Positions 13,336 through 21,922 are shown, counted from the stretch's first letter. The stretch: 23,196 bases of DNA from an uncultured bacterium (GCA_905215065.1 CAJMOF010000020.1:1-23196), one strand, 5' to 3'. Notes: generated from the sequence alone by a model not told the origin. Translations and numbers: made by a program.

Positions 13336-15360
13336 ATGCGTCATTTTAAGACCGAGAGCAAAAAACTGCTCGACCTCATGATCAACTCCATCTACACCAA
13401 TAAGGAAATCTTCCTGCGCGAGCTTATCTCCAACGCGAGCGATGCCGTCGACAAGCTCAACTTTAAGAGCCTGCAGGACCCGAGCGTCAAGCTCGACCAG
13501 GGCGACCTGGCTATTCGTGTTTCCTTTGATAAAGATGCCCGTACCATCACCATTTCGGATAACGGTATCGGCATGACCGCCGAGGAGCTCGAGCGCAATC
13601 TGGGCACCATCGCCCATTCCGGCTCCGAGGAGTTTAAGACTGAGAACGCCGAGCAGCAGGGTTCCGATGTCGACATCATCGGTCAGTTTGGCGTGGGTTT
13701 CTACTCCGCCTTTATGGTCGCCAGCCACGTGAAGGTCGTCAGCCGCGCTTATGGCGAGGATACCGCCCACGTTTGGGAGTCCGACGGTCTTGAGGGCTAC
13801 ACCATCGAGGATGGCGAGCGTGCTGAGCACGGTACCGATGTCATCCTGACGCTGCGCGAGAACGAGAAGCTCGACGCCGACGGCGAGGCCGAGACCTACG
13901 ATCGCTTCCTGACCGAGTGGGGCCTCAAGAGCCTGATTCAGCAGTACAGCAACTATGTGCGCTACCCGATTCAGATGATGGTGAGCAAGAGCCGCCAGAA
14001 ACCCAAGCCCGAGGACGCCGGCGACGACTACAAGCCCGAGTACGAGGACTACCAGGAGCTCGAGACCATCAACTCCATGACGCCGATTTGGAAAAAGCGC
14101 AGCTCCGACGTTGAGCAGAAGGATTACAACGAGTTCTACAAGTCCACGTTCCACGACTTTGACGATCCCGCGCGCACTATCAGCTTCCATGCCGAGGGTA
14201 CGCTTGAGTACGATGCGCTGCTGTTTGTGCCGGGTCGCGCCCCGTTCGATCTGTACAGCAAGGACTACGAGAAGGGCCTGGCGCTCTACAGTTCCAACGT
14301 GCTGATTATGGAGAAGTGCGACGACCTGCTGCCCGACTACTACAACTTTGTGCGCGGTGTCGTGGACTCTGCCGACGTGACGCTCAATATTTCGCGTGAG
14401 ACGCTGCAGCAGAACCGTCAGCTCAAGGCCATTGCCAAGCGTGTGGAAAAGAAGATTACCGCCGACCTTGAGGATATGCGTGACAACGACCGCGAGGCCT
14501 ACGAGAAGTTCTTTGAGAACTTTGGCCGCGGCCTTAAGTACGGCATCTACTCGAGCTATGGCATGAAGGCCGATGAGCTCGCCGACCTGCTACTGTTCTG
14601 GTCTGCCAAGGAGCAGAAGATGATTACCCTGGCCGAGTATGCCAAGGGCATGCCCGAGGATCAGAAGGCCATCTACTACGCCGCCGGCGACTCGCGTGAG
14701 CGCTTGGCCAAGATGCCCGTGGTAAAGGGCGTGCTCGAGCGCGGCTATGACGTGCTGTTGCTGACGCAGGATGTGGATGAGTTTACGTTCCAGGCTATGC
14801 GTGAGTACGTTGCCGCCGATATGCCTAAGATCTACGAAGACGACGCCGCCCGCGAGGCTGCCGAGAAGGCCGTTGCCGACGGTGCCGAGCCCGAGGTCGA
14901 GGATCGTCACCTGGAGCTCAAGAACGTCGCGACTGGCGATCTTGATCTGGCGACCGAGGACGAGAAGAAGGAGGCCGAGGACGCCACCAAGGAGAACGAG
15001 GACCTCTTTAGCGCTATGAAGGAGGCGCTCGGTGACAAGGTCGAGAAAGTTGCCGTCTCCGCGCGCCTGACCGATGCCCCCGCTTGCATCACCACCGAGG
15101 GTCCGCTTTCGCTCGAGATGGAGAAGGTGCTTCAGAAGGGTCCTGAGGGCGCGCCCGACGGTATGCCCAAGAGCCAGCGCGTGCTCGAGCTCAACGCCAA
15201 ACACCCGGTCTTCGCCAAGCTCGTCGCTGCCCAGAAGGCCGGCGACGCCGACAAGATCAAGCAGTACTCCGGCCTGCTCTACGATCAGGCCCTGCTGGTC
15301 GAGGGCATCCTCCCTGAGGACCCCGTTGCCTTCGCGGCGGCTGTTTGCAACTTGATGTAG
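13336..15360 (+). CDS. htpG: Chaperone protein HtpG (Hsp90)
   Basis: The bacterial Hsp90, an ATP-dependent homodimeric cytosolic chaperone. The N-terminal ATP domain shows ELISNASDAVDKL (E29-L41), SDNGIGMT (74-81) and GQFGVGFYSAF (116-126), the three Bergerat-fold motifs. The middle domain shows FVPGRAPFDLY and the catalytic-loop segment NISRETLQQNRQLK. The 674-aa length exceeds that of the E. coli protein (624), partly through an acidic, Lys/Glu-rich insertion at about 505-555 before the C-terminal dimerisation domain. The ATG has GAAAGGA six bases upstream. It appears to be transcribed alone; two strong hairpins follow it. Heat-shock operators are not evident, but a terminator-like hairpin sits in the leader. 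Confidence 0.97.
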   Translation: MRHFKTESKKLLDLMINSIYTNKEIFLRELISNASDAVDKLNFKSLQDPSVKLDQGDLAIRVSFDKDARTITISDNGIGMTAEELERNLGTIAHSGSEEFKTENAEQQGSDVDIIGQFGVGFYSAFMVASHVKVVSRAYGEDTAHVWESDGLEGYTIEDGERAEHGTDVILTLRENEKLDADGEAETYDRFLTEWGLKSLIQQYSNYVRYPIQMMVSKSRQKPKPEDAGDDYKPEYEDYQELETINSMTPIWKKRSSDVEQKDYNEFYKSTFHDFDDPARTISFHAEGTLEYDALLFVPGRAPFDLYSKDYEKGLALYSSNVLIMEKCDDLLPDYYNFVRGVVDSADVTLNISRETLQQNRQLKAIAKRVEKKITADLEDMRDNDREAYEKFFENFGRGLKYGIYSSYGMKADELADLLLFWSAKEQKMITLAEYAKGMPEDQKAIYYAAGDSRERLAKMPVVKGVLERGYDVLLLTQDVDEFTFQAMREYVAADMPKIYEDDAAREAAEKAVADGAEPEVEDRHLELKNVATGDLDLATEDEKKEAEDATKENEDLFSAMKEALGDKVEKVAVSARLTDAPACITTEGPLSLEMEKVLQKGPEGAPDGMPKSQRVLELNAKHPVFAKLVAAQKAGDADKIKQYSGLLYDQALLVEGILPEDPVAFAAAVCNLM

Positions 15361-15390
15361 TTCGGGGATACGGCACCGTAACTAGATTAG

Positions 15391-15460
15391 AACGAGAGTG
15401 GATAATCTCCCACTTTTGGCTCGAATGCGGGCTTGAAGTGGGAGATTTTCCACTCTCGTT
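15391..15460. repeat. Long near-perfect inverted repeat behind htpG
   Basis: The arms at 15391-15415 and 15436-15460 pair over 25 positions with a single T-T mismatch (15403/15448), starting AACGAGAGTGG and ending CCACTCTCGTT. A further weak inner pairing follows around a loop of about 10 bases. The stem is much longer than in the other terminators here, and only TTCCTTTT follows it. It may terminate htpG, but its size suggests a mobile or REP-like intergenic repeat. In the 312-base gap to the next gene it is followed by a second hairpin, an operator-like palindrome and a leader hairpin. Confidence 0.85.
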
Positions 15461-15468
15461 TCCTTTTG

Positions 15469-15503
15469 AATGATCCCTTCGTCCCCAAGGGATCATTTAT
15501 TTG
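15469..15503. terminator. Second hairpin behind htpG, probable terminator
   Basis: AATGATCCCTT (15469-15479) pairs perfectly with AAGGGATCATT (15487-15497) around a 7-base loop, followed by TATTTG. On the minus strand the stem is preceded and followed by A/T-rich bases too, so it could act in both directions. Confidence 0.6.
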
Positions 15504-15544
15504 TGCGGGTTGTGGTTTTGTGACCTGCTGAAATTTGAGATACT

Positions 15545-15556
15545 GTACAACTGTAC
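15545..15556. promoter_or_regulatory. Operator-like palindrome upstream of the yhgE operon
   Basis: GTACA-AC-TGTAC is a perfect inverted repeat, also readable as a tandem CTGTACA/CTGTACG. It sits 19 bases before a -10-like TATATT (15575-15580), so it covers the -35 position, where no good -35 box is seen. That placement suits a repressor or activator site, for example of a TetR-type regulator encoded elsewhere (inference). Confidence 0.5.
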
Positions 15557-15574
15557 GTTAACTAATCTTCGTAG

Positions 15575-15580
15575 TATATT
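15575..15580 (+). promoter_or_regulatory. Possible -10 box of the yhgE operon
   Basis: TATATT in GTAGTATATTGC. The -35 is weak and overlaps the GTACA-AC-TGTAC palindrome. Confidence 0.4.
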
Positions 15581-15599
15581 GCTACCCGCAAAACTCAAT

Positions 15600-15645
15600 A
15601 CCATTGTGCTTCGAGACGCTAAAGCGCCTACGTACAATGGTTTTT
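15600..15645 (+). terminator. Terminator-like hairpin just before the first yhgE gene
   Basis: ACCATTGT (15600-15607) pairs with ACAATGGT (15634-15641), extended by a G-T and a C-G pair and with an inner CGC/GCG stem, followed by TTTTTG. It ends 28 bases before the start codon, which leaves almost no room for a promoter behind it. It is a candidate attenuator in the leader. Confidence 0.65.
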
Positions 15646-15672
15646 GATAGTACGATTTGATTCAACGACAGG

Positions 15673-18462
15673 ATGGATGGTCCAAGCGTGAGTCTCGGCA
15701 GCAAACTATCCAACGCAAAGGTCTCCTTTGCGATATTTAAGCGCGACATTAAGCGACTGCTTATGAACCCCGTCGCCCTGGTGGTTACCTTGGGCGTGTG
15801 CGTCATTCCCTCGCTGTATGCCTGGTACAACATCGTTGCCAACTGGGATCCGTACGGAAATACCCAGGGCATTAAAATCGCCATCGCCAACAACGATCAG
15901 GGCACCCAGAATGACTTGGTGGGCGAGCTCAATGCAGGCGATAAGGTGGTCGACCAGCTCAAGGAAAACGATCAGCTGGGCTGGACCTTCGTCGACTCGG
16001 CTGCCGATGCCAAAGAGGGCGTCGAGAGCGGGGAATACTACGCGGCGATCGTAATCCCCAAGAACTTCTCCGACAATCTTGTCTCGATGCTCGATGGCAA
16101 TTACCATCAGCCGAAGCTCACCTATTACGTCAATGAGAAGAAGAGCGCCATTGCGCCCAAGGTCACCGATACCGGTGCCAACACCATCGAGGAGCAGATC
16201 AACTCGGAGTTTGTCTCCACGGTGGGCGAGACTGTTGCCAGTATCGCCAAGGATGCCGGTGTCGATTTAAAGGACAAGGCAACCCAGACTCAGGACTCGC
16301 TGACAAGTTCGGTGTCCGAGGCATCCGACACCTTGGGTGAGGTGCGCGATTCGATTGGCGATATGAATGCCGCCATCGATAAGACGAGTGGCGCTATCGC
16401 CTCGGCTGATGCGGCGCTTGCCGGCTTGCAAGGTCAGGCACCGTCGCTGACGCAGGCAATCTCCCAGGGCAACGACCTGCTGGGCGAGGCTCGCGCCACG
16501 GCGGGCAACTCTATCACCTCGCTCTCCAAGGCACTCTCGGAAGGTAGCCTTGCACTCACCAAGACGTCAGCCTCCGCGAACGCTGCGATTGGCAAGCTAA
16601 CGGGTACGGTCACATCTACGACCACCCGCATCGACAACTCGCTCGAGTCTCTCCAGGCGACGATCGATCACAATAAGGCCGTTATCGGGCACTTGGAGAT
16701 TCTCGTTAATGACACGTCGACAGGTTCCGAGGAAATTGACGCGCGCATTGTATCGACCATCGATTCGCTTCGCGAGCAAAACCAGAAGCTGCAGAGCATC
16801 AAGGATGGCCTTTCTGCACAATCGAGCGCCATGGCAAACGACGCTACGGCAATCTCGAACGCGAGCAACGCACTCAACGCGGCAATTCAGACCGGTACGG
16901 CTAACCTCGGTCAGGCTCAGACCGATCTGGGTCAGAACGCACTTCCGAAGGCTTCGAGCGCGCTTGATTCCTTTGCCGCCGTTTCGGGCGATTTGACCGG
17001 CATTGTGTCGGGTATGACCCCCACGATAGCGAGCGCGCGCGGCACGCTGGCGCAGCTCGACGCCACGCTCAAGCAGGCAAAGACCACGCTGTCCCAAACC
17101 GACGCCTCCCTTGCCAAGGTTCAGGACAAGCTCGTGACCGCCGCCAATGACATTGCGGCGCTGCAGACCTCTGAGTCTATGGGCGAGTTAGCCGACCTCA
17201 TGGACGTCGACGTCAATGACGTGGCAGATTTCATGGCATCTCCGGTTGAGCTGACGTCCAAGTCAATCTATCCGGTCAAGAGCTTTGGCTCGGGCATCGC
17301 GCCCTTCTACACCAATCTGGCGCTGTGGGTAGGCGGCTATGTGCTCATCGCTATCTATAAACTCGAGGTCGACCGCGAGGGCATCGGTAGCTTTACGGCG
17401 CGTCAGGGCTACTTTGGCCGCTGGCTGCTGCTGGTGATCCTGGGTGCGTTGCAGGCTATCATCGTTACGGTGGGAGATCTGGTCATTGGCGTTCAGTGCG
17501 TCAATCCGCTGCTCTTTGTACTGGGCGGCATCGCTATTTCGTTCACCTACGTCAACATCATCTATGCGCTGTCCACCACGTTTAAGCATATCGGTAAAGC
17601 CATTGGCGTCATCCTCGTCATTGTGCAGATCCCCGGCTCGTCGGGCATGTATCCCATCGAGATGATGCCCGGCTTCTTCCAATGGCTGCATCCGCTGCTG
17701 CCCTTCACCTATGGCATCAACCTGCTGCGCGAGACCGTCGGTGGCATGTATTCGTTCAACTACCTGTTCAACCTGTGCATCCTGGGCGTGTTCCTTGCCA
17801 TCGCACTCTTTATTGGCTTGCAGCTGCGTCCGCTGCTGCTCAACCTCAACCTGCTCTTTGACAAGCAGCTTTCCACGACGGGCCTCATGATCTGCGAGTC
17901 CAACGACCTGCCGCGCCAGCGCTATTCGCTGCGCACGGCCATGCGCGTCATGCTCGATTCGGATTCGTACCGTCGCGAGCTGCTCGATCATGCCGTGGCG
18001 TTTGAGCATCGCTACCCGTACTACATCAAGGGCGGTTTTGCCGCCGTGGTAGGCGTGCAGGTTCTGCTCTTTGTGCTTTCGACGGTGCTCGATATCGACA
18101 ATAACGGCAAGATCATCCTGCTCGTTATCTGGATCATTTCGGTTATCGCCATCTGCGGCTGGCTCATCAACATCGAATACATCCGTGCGAGCCTCAATAC
18201 CCAGATGCGTATCTCGGCGCTTTCGGACGAGGACCTTCGCCGCGAGATGCGCGAGCACACGGCTGCCATCCCTGCCGCCCGTCGCATGTTTGGTCTCAAC
18301 GCCAGCGAGCGTGGCGCCAAGGGAGGCGAACAGCCTACGAGCCGTCTGTCGCATATCGGTGCGCATCGTAAGGCTCAAGATGCCGACGGCGCTGACAACG
18401 TAAACGGAAACGACGGGGACACCACCTCGCTTGGCAAGCACTCTAAAGGAGGTGAGGCATAA
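15673..18462 (+). CDS. YhgE/Pip-family membrane protein, larger paralogue
   Basis: A 929-aa protein of the YhgE/phage-infection-protein family, related to EsaA and ABC-2-type permeases; the molecular role of the family is poorly known. TM1 is at about 32-54 and is followed by the family's NWDPYGNT motif (57-64) and VESGEYYAAIVIPKNFS. A long extracytoplasmic region (about 60-535), rich in Ser, Ala, Asp and Thr, looks helical and coiled-coil-like. Several TM helices (about 540-730) form the permease-like domain. Unlike its neighbour it continues with two more TM helices (about 780-845) and a hydrophilic cytoplasmic tail of about 80 residues. The ATG at 15673 lacks a clear ribosome site; GTG 15688, with GGATGG seven bases before it, is an alternative start. 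Its TAA directly abuts the next ATG. Confidence 0.88.
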   Translation: MDGPSVSLGSKLSNAKVSFAIFKRDIKRLLMNPVALVVTLGVCVIPSLYAWYNIVANWDPYGNTQGIKIAIANNDQGTQNDLVGELNAGDKVVDQLKENDQLGWTFVDSAADAKEGVESGEYYAAIVIPKNFSDNLVSMLDGNYHQPKLTYYVNEKKSAIAPKVTDTGANTIEEQINSEFVSTVGETVASIAKDAGVDLKDKATQTQDSLTSSVSEASDTLGEVRDSIGDMNAAIDKTSGAIASADAALAGLQGQAPSLTQAISQGNDLLGEARATAGNSITSLSKALSEGSLALTKTSASANAAIGKLTGTVTSTTTRIDNSLESLQATIDHNKAVIGHLEILVNDTSTGSEEIDARIVSTIDSLREQNQKLQSIKDGLSAQSSAMANDATAISNASNALNAAIQTGTANLGQAQTDLGQNALPKASSALDSFAAVSGDLTGIVSGMTPTIASARGTLAQLDATLKQAKTTLSQTDASLAKVQDKLVTAANDIAALQTSESMGELADLMDVDVNDVADFMASPVELTSKSIYPVKSFGSGIAPFYTNLALWVGGYVLIAIYKLEVDREGIGSFTARQGYFGRWLLLVILGALQAIIVTVGDLVIGVQCVNPLLFVLGGIAISFTYVNIIYALSTTFKHIGKAIGVILVIVQIPGSSGMYPIEMMPGFFQWLHPLLPFTYGINLLRETVGGMYSFNYLFNLCILGVFLAIALFIGLQLRPLLLNLNLLFDKQLSTTGLMICESNDLPRQRYSLRTAMRVMLDSDSYRRELLDHAVAFEHRYPYYIKGGFAAVVGVQVLLFVLSTVLDIDNNGKIILLVIWIISVIAICGWLINIEYIRASLNTQMRISALSDEDLRREMREHTAAIPAARRMFGLNASERGAKGGEQPTSRLSHIGAHRKAQDADGADNVNGNDGDTTSLGKHSKGGEA
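18445..18455 (+). promoter_or_regulatory. Very strong ribosome binding site for the second yhgE gene
   Basis: AAAGGAGGTGA is a full anti-16S match seven bases before the ATG, placed inside the last codons of the first yhgE gene. It points to high, coupled translation of the second gene. Confidence 0.85.
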
Positions 18463-20652
18463 ATGAAAAACATCCTGCACCTGTTTAAGCGCGATGTCCA
18501 AAACGTGTCTCGCTCCGTGATCGGCATGGTCGTCGTGATGGGCCTCATTATCGTGCCGTGCCTGTACGCGTGGTTTAACATCGCCGGCAGCTGGGATCCG
18601 TACGGCAATACCGGCAACCTTAAGATTGCAGTGGTCAACACCGATGAGGGCTACGAGAGCGACCTGATTCCCGTCGAGGTCAACGTGGGCGAAAACGTAA
18701 CCGCCACCCTGCGCGGCAACGAGAACTTCGACTGGGTCGTCCTCAACGACCGCGATAAGGCGATTGAGGGCGTTAAGTCGGGCGCGTACTACGCTGCCGT
18801 CGTTATCCCTAAAACGTTTAGCGCCGACATGATGACGCTTTTCTCGACCGAGGTGAAGCATGCCGATATCGAGTTCTATGAGAACCAGAAGGCCAACGCC
18901 ATCGCACAGATCGTGACTGAAAAGGGTTCGAGCGCCGTCCAGAGTCAGGTCAACGAGACCTTTACCAAGACCATCACGACCATCGGCCTTAAGACCGTGT
19001 CCAGCCTGCTCGACTATATGAGCACCGACCAGGTGAGCAACTTTATCGCCAATCTGTCCTCGACGCTGGGCGATTCGGTCGAGGACCTGCAGGACGTTCA
19101 GGCGAGTGCGACGTCGCTCGCGGGCATTTTGAGCTCCACGTCCGATTCACTGACATCGGCGGGCGGCATGCTCAAGCAGACGGGCACCGTTGATGAGTCG
19201 ACGAAGCAGCTGATGGAGCACGCCAAGAGCGGCATCAATGATTCCAAGGAAGCGCTCAAGGCCGCCAACGATGCCGTTGACGCGGCGATTGACGGAAGCG
19301 CGGGCTCGTTCGACAACGTGTCCGCCGAGCTTGCGAAGGCATTCGATGCCGCGAATCAGCATGTTCACCTTACGGTGTCTCAGCTCAACGAAGCCGCAGC
19401 GGCGCTCAATACGCGTGCTGACGATATCGATGCGATGGCCGATCAGCTCCGCAACCTTGCCGACCAGGTGAGTGACGACAAGTTCAAAGACGGTCTCAAG
19501 TCCGTTGCTACGTCGCTGGGCAGAATTGCCGTGGAGTACCGCAACAATGCGAAGGACCTGACGGCGACCGCAAAGTCCCTTTCGGACGGCATGGCGGAGG
19601 TCAACAACTCGCGTGCCGAGGTCGACCAGGCCATCGCCGATGCCAAGGCGGGCATCTCGGGCGCCAAGTCCGACTACGATTCCACATTCACGGTTAAGGC
19701 TAAGGAACTCAAGAAGACGGTTTCGGGCATCCTGGACTCGCTGGACGGCATTTCGGGCGACCTGGATAGCGCCGTAGACGGCCTGACCGACGCATCCGGT
19801 TCGCTGGCAAAGGGCCTCACCAAGGCAGCAAAGCTGGTCAATAAGGCTTCCGATCAGCTGGGCGAGGCGTCGGACAAGATTAGCGCGTTTAAGGACGAGC
19901 TTGACAGCGCCCTGACGTCGGGCGACCTGGCGACGATCAAGACGATGATCGGAAATGATCCCGAGGGTTTGGCCGTGTCGCTTTCCGGCCCCGTCGCGCT
20001 CGACCGCAAGCCGGTCTATCCGATCCGCAACTACGGATCTGCCATGGCGCCGTTCTATACGATTCTGTCGCTATGGGTCGGCTCGATCGTACTGGCGGCC
20101 ATGATGAAGGTCTCGGTCGACGATGAGCTTATCAACGAGCTTATCCCCGTGCGCCTGCACGAGATCTACCTGGGTCGCTACCTGTTCTTTGGCGGCCTGG
20201 CCCTGCTGCAGGCAACGCTCGTGTGCGCGGGCGACATCCTGTTCTTTGGCATTCAGTGCGACAACCCGCTGCAGTTTGTGCTGGCGGGCTGGGTTGCGAG
20301 TCTCGTGTTCTCCAATATCGTCTACACGCTTACCGTGTCGTTTGGCGATATCGGCAAGGCGCTCGCCGTTGTGTTGCTGGTCATGCAGGTCGGCGGTTCG
20401 GGCGGCACGTTCCCCATCGAGATGACCGGCCCCGTGTTCCAGGCGATCTATCCGTTCCTGCCGTTTACCCATGGCATCAACGCCATGCATGCCGCCATGG
20501 CCGGTGCCTACCATATGGAGTATTGGATCGAGCTGGGCATTCTGGCGAGCTATCTGATTCCGTCGCTGGCCCTGGGCGTCGTCTTCCGCCGCCCGGTCAT
20601 CAAAGCCAACGACTGGATCATCGAAAAGCTTGAAAGCACGAAGCTTATTTAG
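18463..20652 (+). CDS. YhgE/Pip-family membrane protein, smaller paralogue
   Basis: A 729-aa paralogue of the protein upstream, starting directly after its stop codon. Shared features in the same order are a basic N-terminus, TM1 (about 17-40), SWDPYGNTGNLKIAVVNTDEG (about 45-65), VKSGAYYAAVVIPKTFS, a long extracytoplasmic helical region (about 60-515) and a cluster of TM helices (about 525-720) containing NYGSAMAPFYTILSLWVG and GGSGGTFPIEM. It lacks the two extra helices and tail of the larger protein. Tandem, coupled genes suggest the two work as a hetero-oligomer, by analogy with paired membrane subunits; this is inference. No ATPase or secreted partner adjoins them, so export function is open. 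Confidence 0.9.
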   Translation: MKNILHLFKRDVQNVSRSVIGMVVVMGLIIVPCLYAWFNIAGSWDPYGNTGNLKIAVVNTDEGYESDLIPVEVNVGENVTATLRGNENFDWVVLNDRDKAIEGVKSGAYYAAVVIPKTFSADMMTLFSTEVKHADIEFYENQKANAIAQIVTEKGSSAVQSQVNETFTKTITTIGLKTVSSLLDYMSTDQVSNFIANLSSTLGDSVEDLQDVQASATSLAGILSSTSDSLTSAGGMLKQTGTVDESTKQLMEHAKSGINDSKEALKAANDAVDAAIDGSAGSFDNVSAELAKAFDAANQHVHLTVSQLNEAAAALNTRADDIDAMADQLRNLADQVSDDKFKDGLKSVATSLGRIAVEYRNNAKDLTATAKSLSDGMAEVNNSRAEVDQAIADAKAGISGAKSDYDSTFTVKAKELKKTVSGILDSLDGISGDLDSAVDGLTDASGSLAKGLTKAAKLVNKASDQLGEASDKISAFKDELDSALTSGDLATIKTMIGNDPEGLAVSLSGPVALDRKPVYPIRNYGSAMAPFYTILSLWVGSIVLAAMMKVSVDDELINELIPVRLHEIYLGRYLFFGGLALLQATLVCAGDILFFGIQCDNPLQFVLAGWVASLVFSNIVYTLTVSFGDIGKALAVVLLVMQVGGSGGTFPIEMTGPVFQAIYPFLPFTHGINAMHAAMAGAYHMEYWIELGILASYLIPSLALGVVFRRPVIKANDWIIEKLESTKLI

Positions 20653-20746
20653 TGCAACAGCGTGACATTGACAAAACATCGAGGTTCACTTTGCTGACGC
20701 TTTAGTGGGCTGGATTGCGGTGCAACGCTGGTTGTTGCTACAGTAG

Positions 20747-20785
20747 CGGGGCGTGCCGGGGGTCCGGCGCGTCCCGTTTTTATTT
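20747..20785 (+). terminator. Terminator of the yhgE operon
   Basis: A 13-bp stem, 20747-20759 with 20764-20776, containing two T-G wobbles and a GGGT loop, is followed by TTTTTATTT. It lies about 95 bases behind the second yhgE stop. Confidence 0.8.
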
Positions 20786-20852
20786 GACCATGAGGCGGCA
20801 CGCAGCCATACGCGTGCGGACACCACGCCCAGATTGAGTGCGAGGATGTTCC

Positions 20853-21836
20853 ATGGCCCAATACGCTGCCAACGAAATCGAAAACATGCCCGATAGCCCT
20901 GTAGCCCGTGAGGATTTGGGCGCGGGTGGTATTCCCCGGGGTGCCGGCGCACGCTCGCCGTTGTTCTGGAAAGTTCTACTGCTTTCGGTGGCGATTATCT
21001 GGGGCTACTCCTTTACCACTATGAAGGACGCACTCGACACCATTCCGGTGTTCGAGCTGGTCTATGTTCGCTTTCTCCCGGCATCACTGGTTATGTTTGC
21101 AATTTTCCATAAGCGCATCATCGCTCATTTCAATGCCCGCAACCTGATCGTCGGGCTTGGCATGGGCGCGCTCATGTGGGGTGCCTACGGTTTGCAGACG
21201 ATCGGCCTGGCACAGACCACGGCGGGCAAGAGCGCTTTTTTGACCGGCACGTATTGCATCCTTGTGCCGTTTGCAAGCTATGTCCTGAGCGGTGAAAAGC
21301 TTACCCGGTATAACCTGGGTGCAGCGTTGTTGTGCCTGGCGGGTATTGGCCTGGTAGCGCTCGATAGCGTCGAGTTCAATGCCGGCGATGTTATTACCTT
21401 GGGCGGCGCGATCTTCTTCGCCATCCAGATGGCGGTGACTGCCAAGTACGGTCGCAAGATGGACATCAACGTCATCACGTTTTGGATGTTTGTGGGCAAT
21501 GGCGTTTTGAGTTTAATCACGTCGCTGCTATTCGAGACTCAGGCGCCCCTCTCTGCATGGACGCCGGAGTTTATCGGTGTGGCTGTTTTCCTCTCGGTGG
21601 GCTGCACATGCGCGGCGCTGCTCGTCCAAAACGTCGGTTTGGCGCATGTCCCCGCCTCGACGGGCTCACTGCTTCTTTCGATGGAGTCGCCTTCGGGCGT
21701 GTTGTTTTCGGTGCTGCTGATGGGGGAGGCGCTCACCTCGCGCCTGCTCGCCGGCTTCGTGCTTATCTTCCTGTCGATTATCTTGAGCGAGACTCACTTC
21801 GATTTTTTGCGCAAAAAGCCGCGCCCGCAATTGTAA
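20853..21836 (+). CDS. EamA/DMT-superfamily permease
   Basis: A 327-aa transporter of the drug/metabolite superfamily with ten predicted helices in two EamA repeats: the first about 33-165, the second about 175-315. Family hallmarks are AIIWGYSFTTMKDAL in helix 1, the FVRF-like YVRFLPASLVMFA in helix 2 and TAGKSAFLTGTYCILVPF near helix 4; the second repeat ends in LLMGEALTSRLLAGFVLIFLSIILSE. A polar N-terminal tail of about 30 residues precedes helix 1. The ATG at 20853 has GAGGA six bases upstream; GTG 20838 overlaps that region and is less likely. TTGACC-N17-CATACG (20784-20812) is a possible weak promoter. The substrate (amino acids, metabolites or drugs) cannot be told. Confidence 0.92.
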   Translation: MAQYAANEIENMPDSPVAREDLGAGGIPRGAGARSPLFWKVLLLSVAIIWGYSFTTMKDALDTIPVFELVYVRFLPASLVMFAIFHKRIIAHFNARNLIVGLGMGALMWGAYGLQTIGLAQTTAGKSAFLTGTYCILVPFASYVLSGEKLTRYNLGAALLCLAGIGLVALDSVEFNAGDVITLGGAIFFAIQMAVTAKYGRKMDINVITFWMFVGNGVLSLITSLLFETQAPLSAWTPEFIGVAVFLSVGCTCAALLVQNVGLAHVPASTGSLLLSMESPSGVLFSVLLMGEALTSRLLAGFVLIFLSIILSETHFDFLRKKPRPQL

Positions 21837-21846
21837 ACAACTTGTT

Positions 21847-21875
21847 GCGCCGCCCTCTCGGGGCGGCATTTTTTA
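21847..21875 (+). terminator. Terminator after the EamA permease
   Basis: GCCGCCC (21849-21855) pairs perfectly with GGGCGGC (21861-21867) around TCTCG, followed by ATTTTTT. It starts 12 bases after the stop codon. Confidence 0.9.
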
Positions 21876-21900
21876 TGCGTCGCCCTTAAAGTTGTACCTT

Positions 21901-21922
21901 GCACTTTACGCTATCAAAGTGC
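21901..21922. promoter_or_regulatory. Operator-like inverted repeat upstream of the amidohydrolase
   Basis: GCACTTT (21901-21907), eight bases, then AAAGTGC (21916-21922): a perfect 7-bp inverted repeat about 30 bases before the start codon. TTGTAC (21892-21897) just upstream could be a -35, so the repeat would cover the promoter. No T-tract follows, which argues against a terminator. Confidence 0.45.

Noticed and set aside
17263..18861. 532-aa minus-strand frame opposite the yhgE genes
   Set aside because: It spans the junction of two real genes, is His/Asp/Gln-rich, and has no recognisable domain or ribosome site.
20668..20696. TTGACA behind the second yhgE gene as a promoter of the permease
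   Set aside because: No acceptable -10 lies at 16-18 bases, and the strong yhgE-operon terminator (20747-20785) would stop transcription before the permease.
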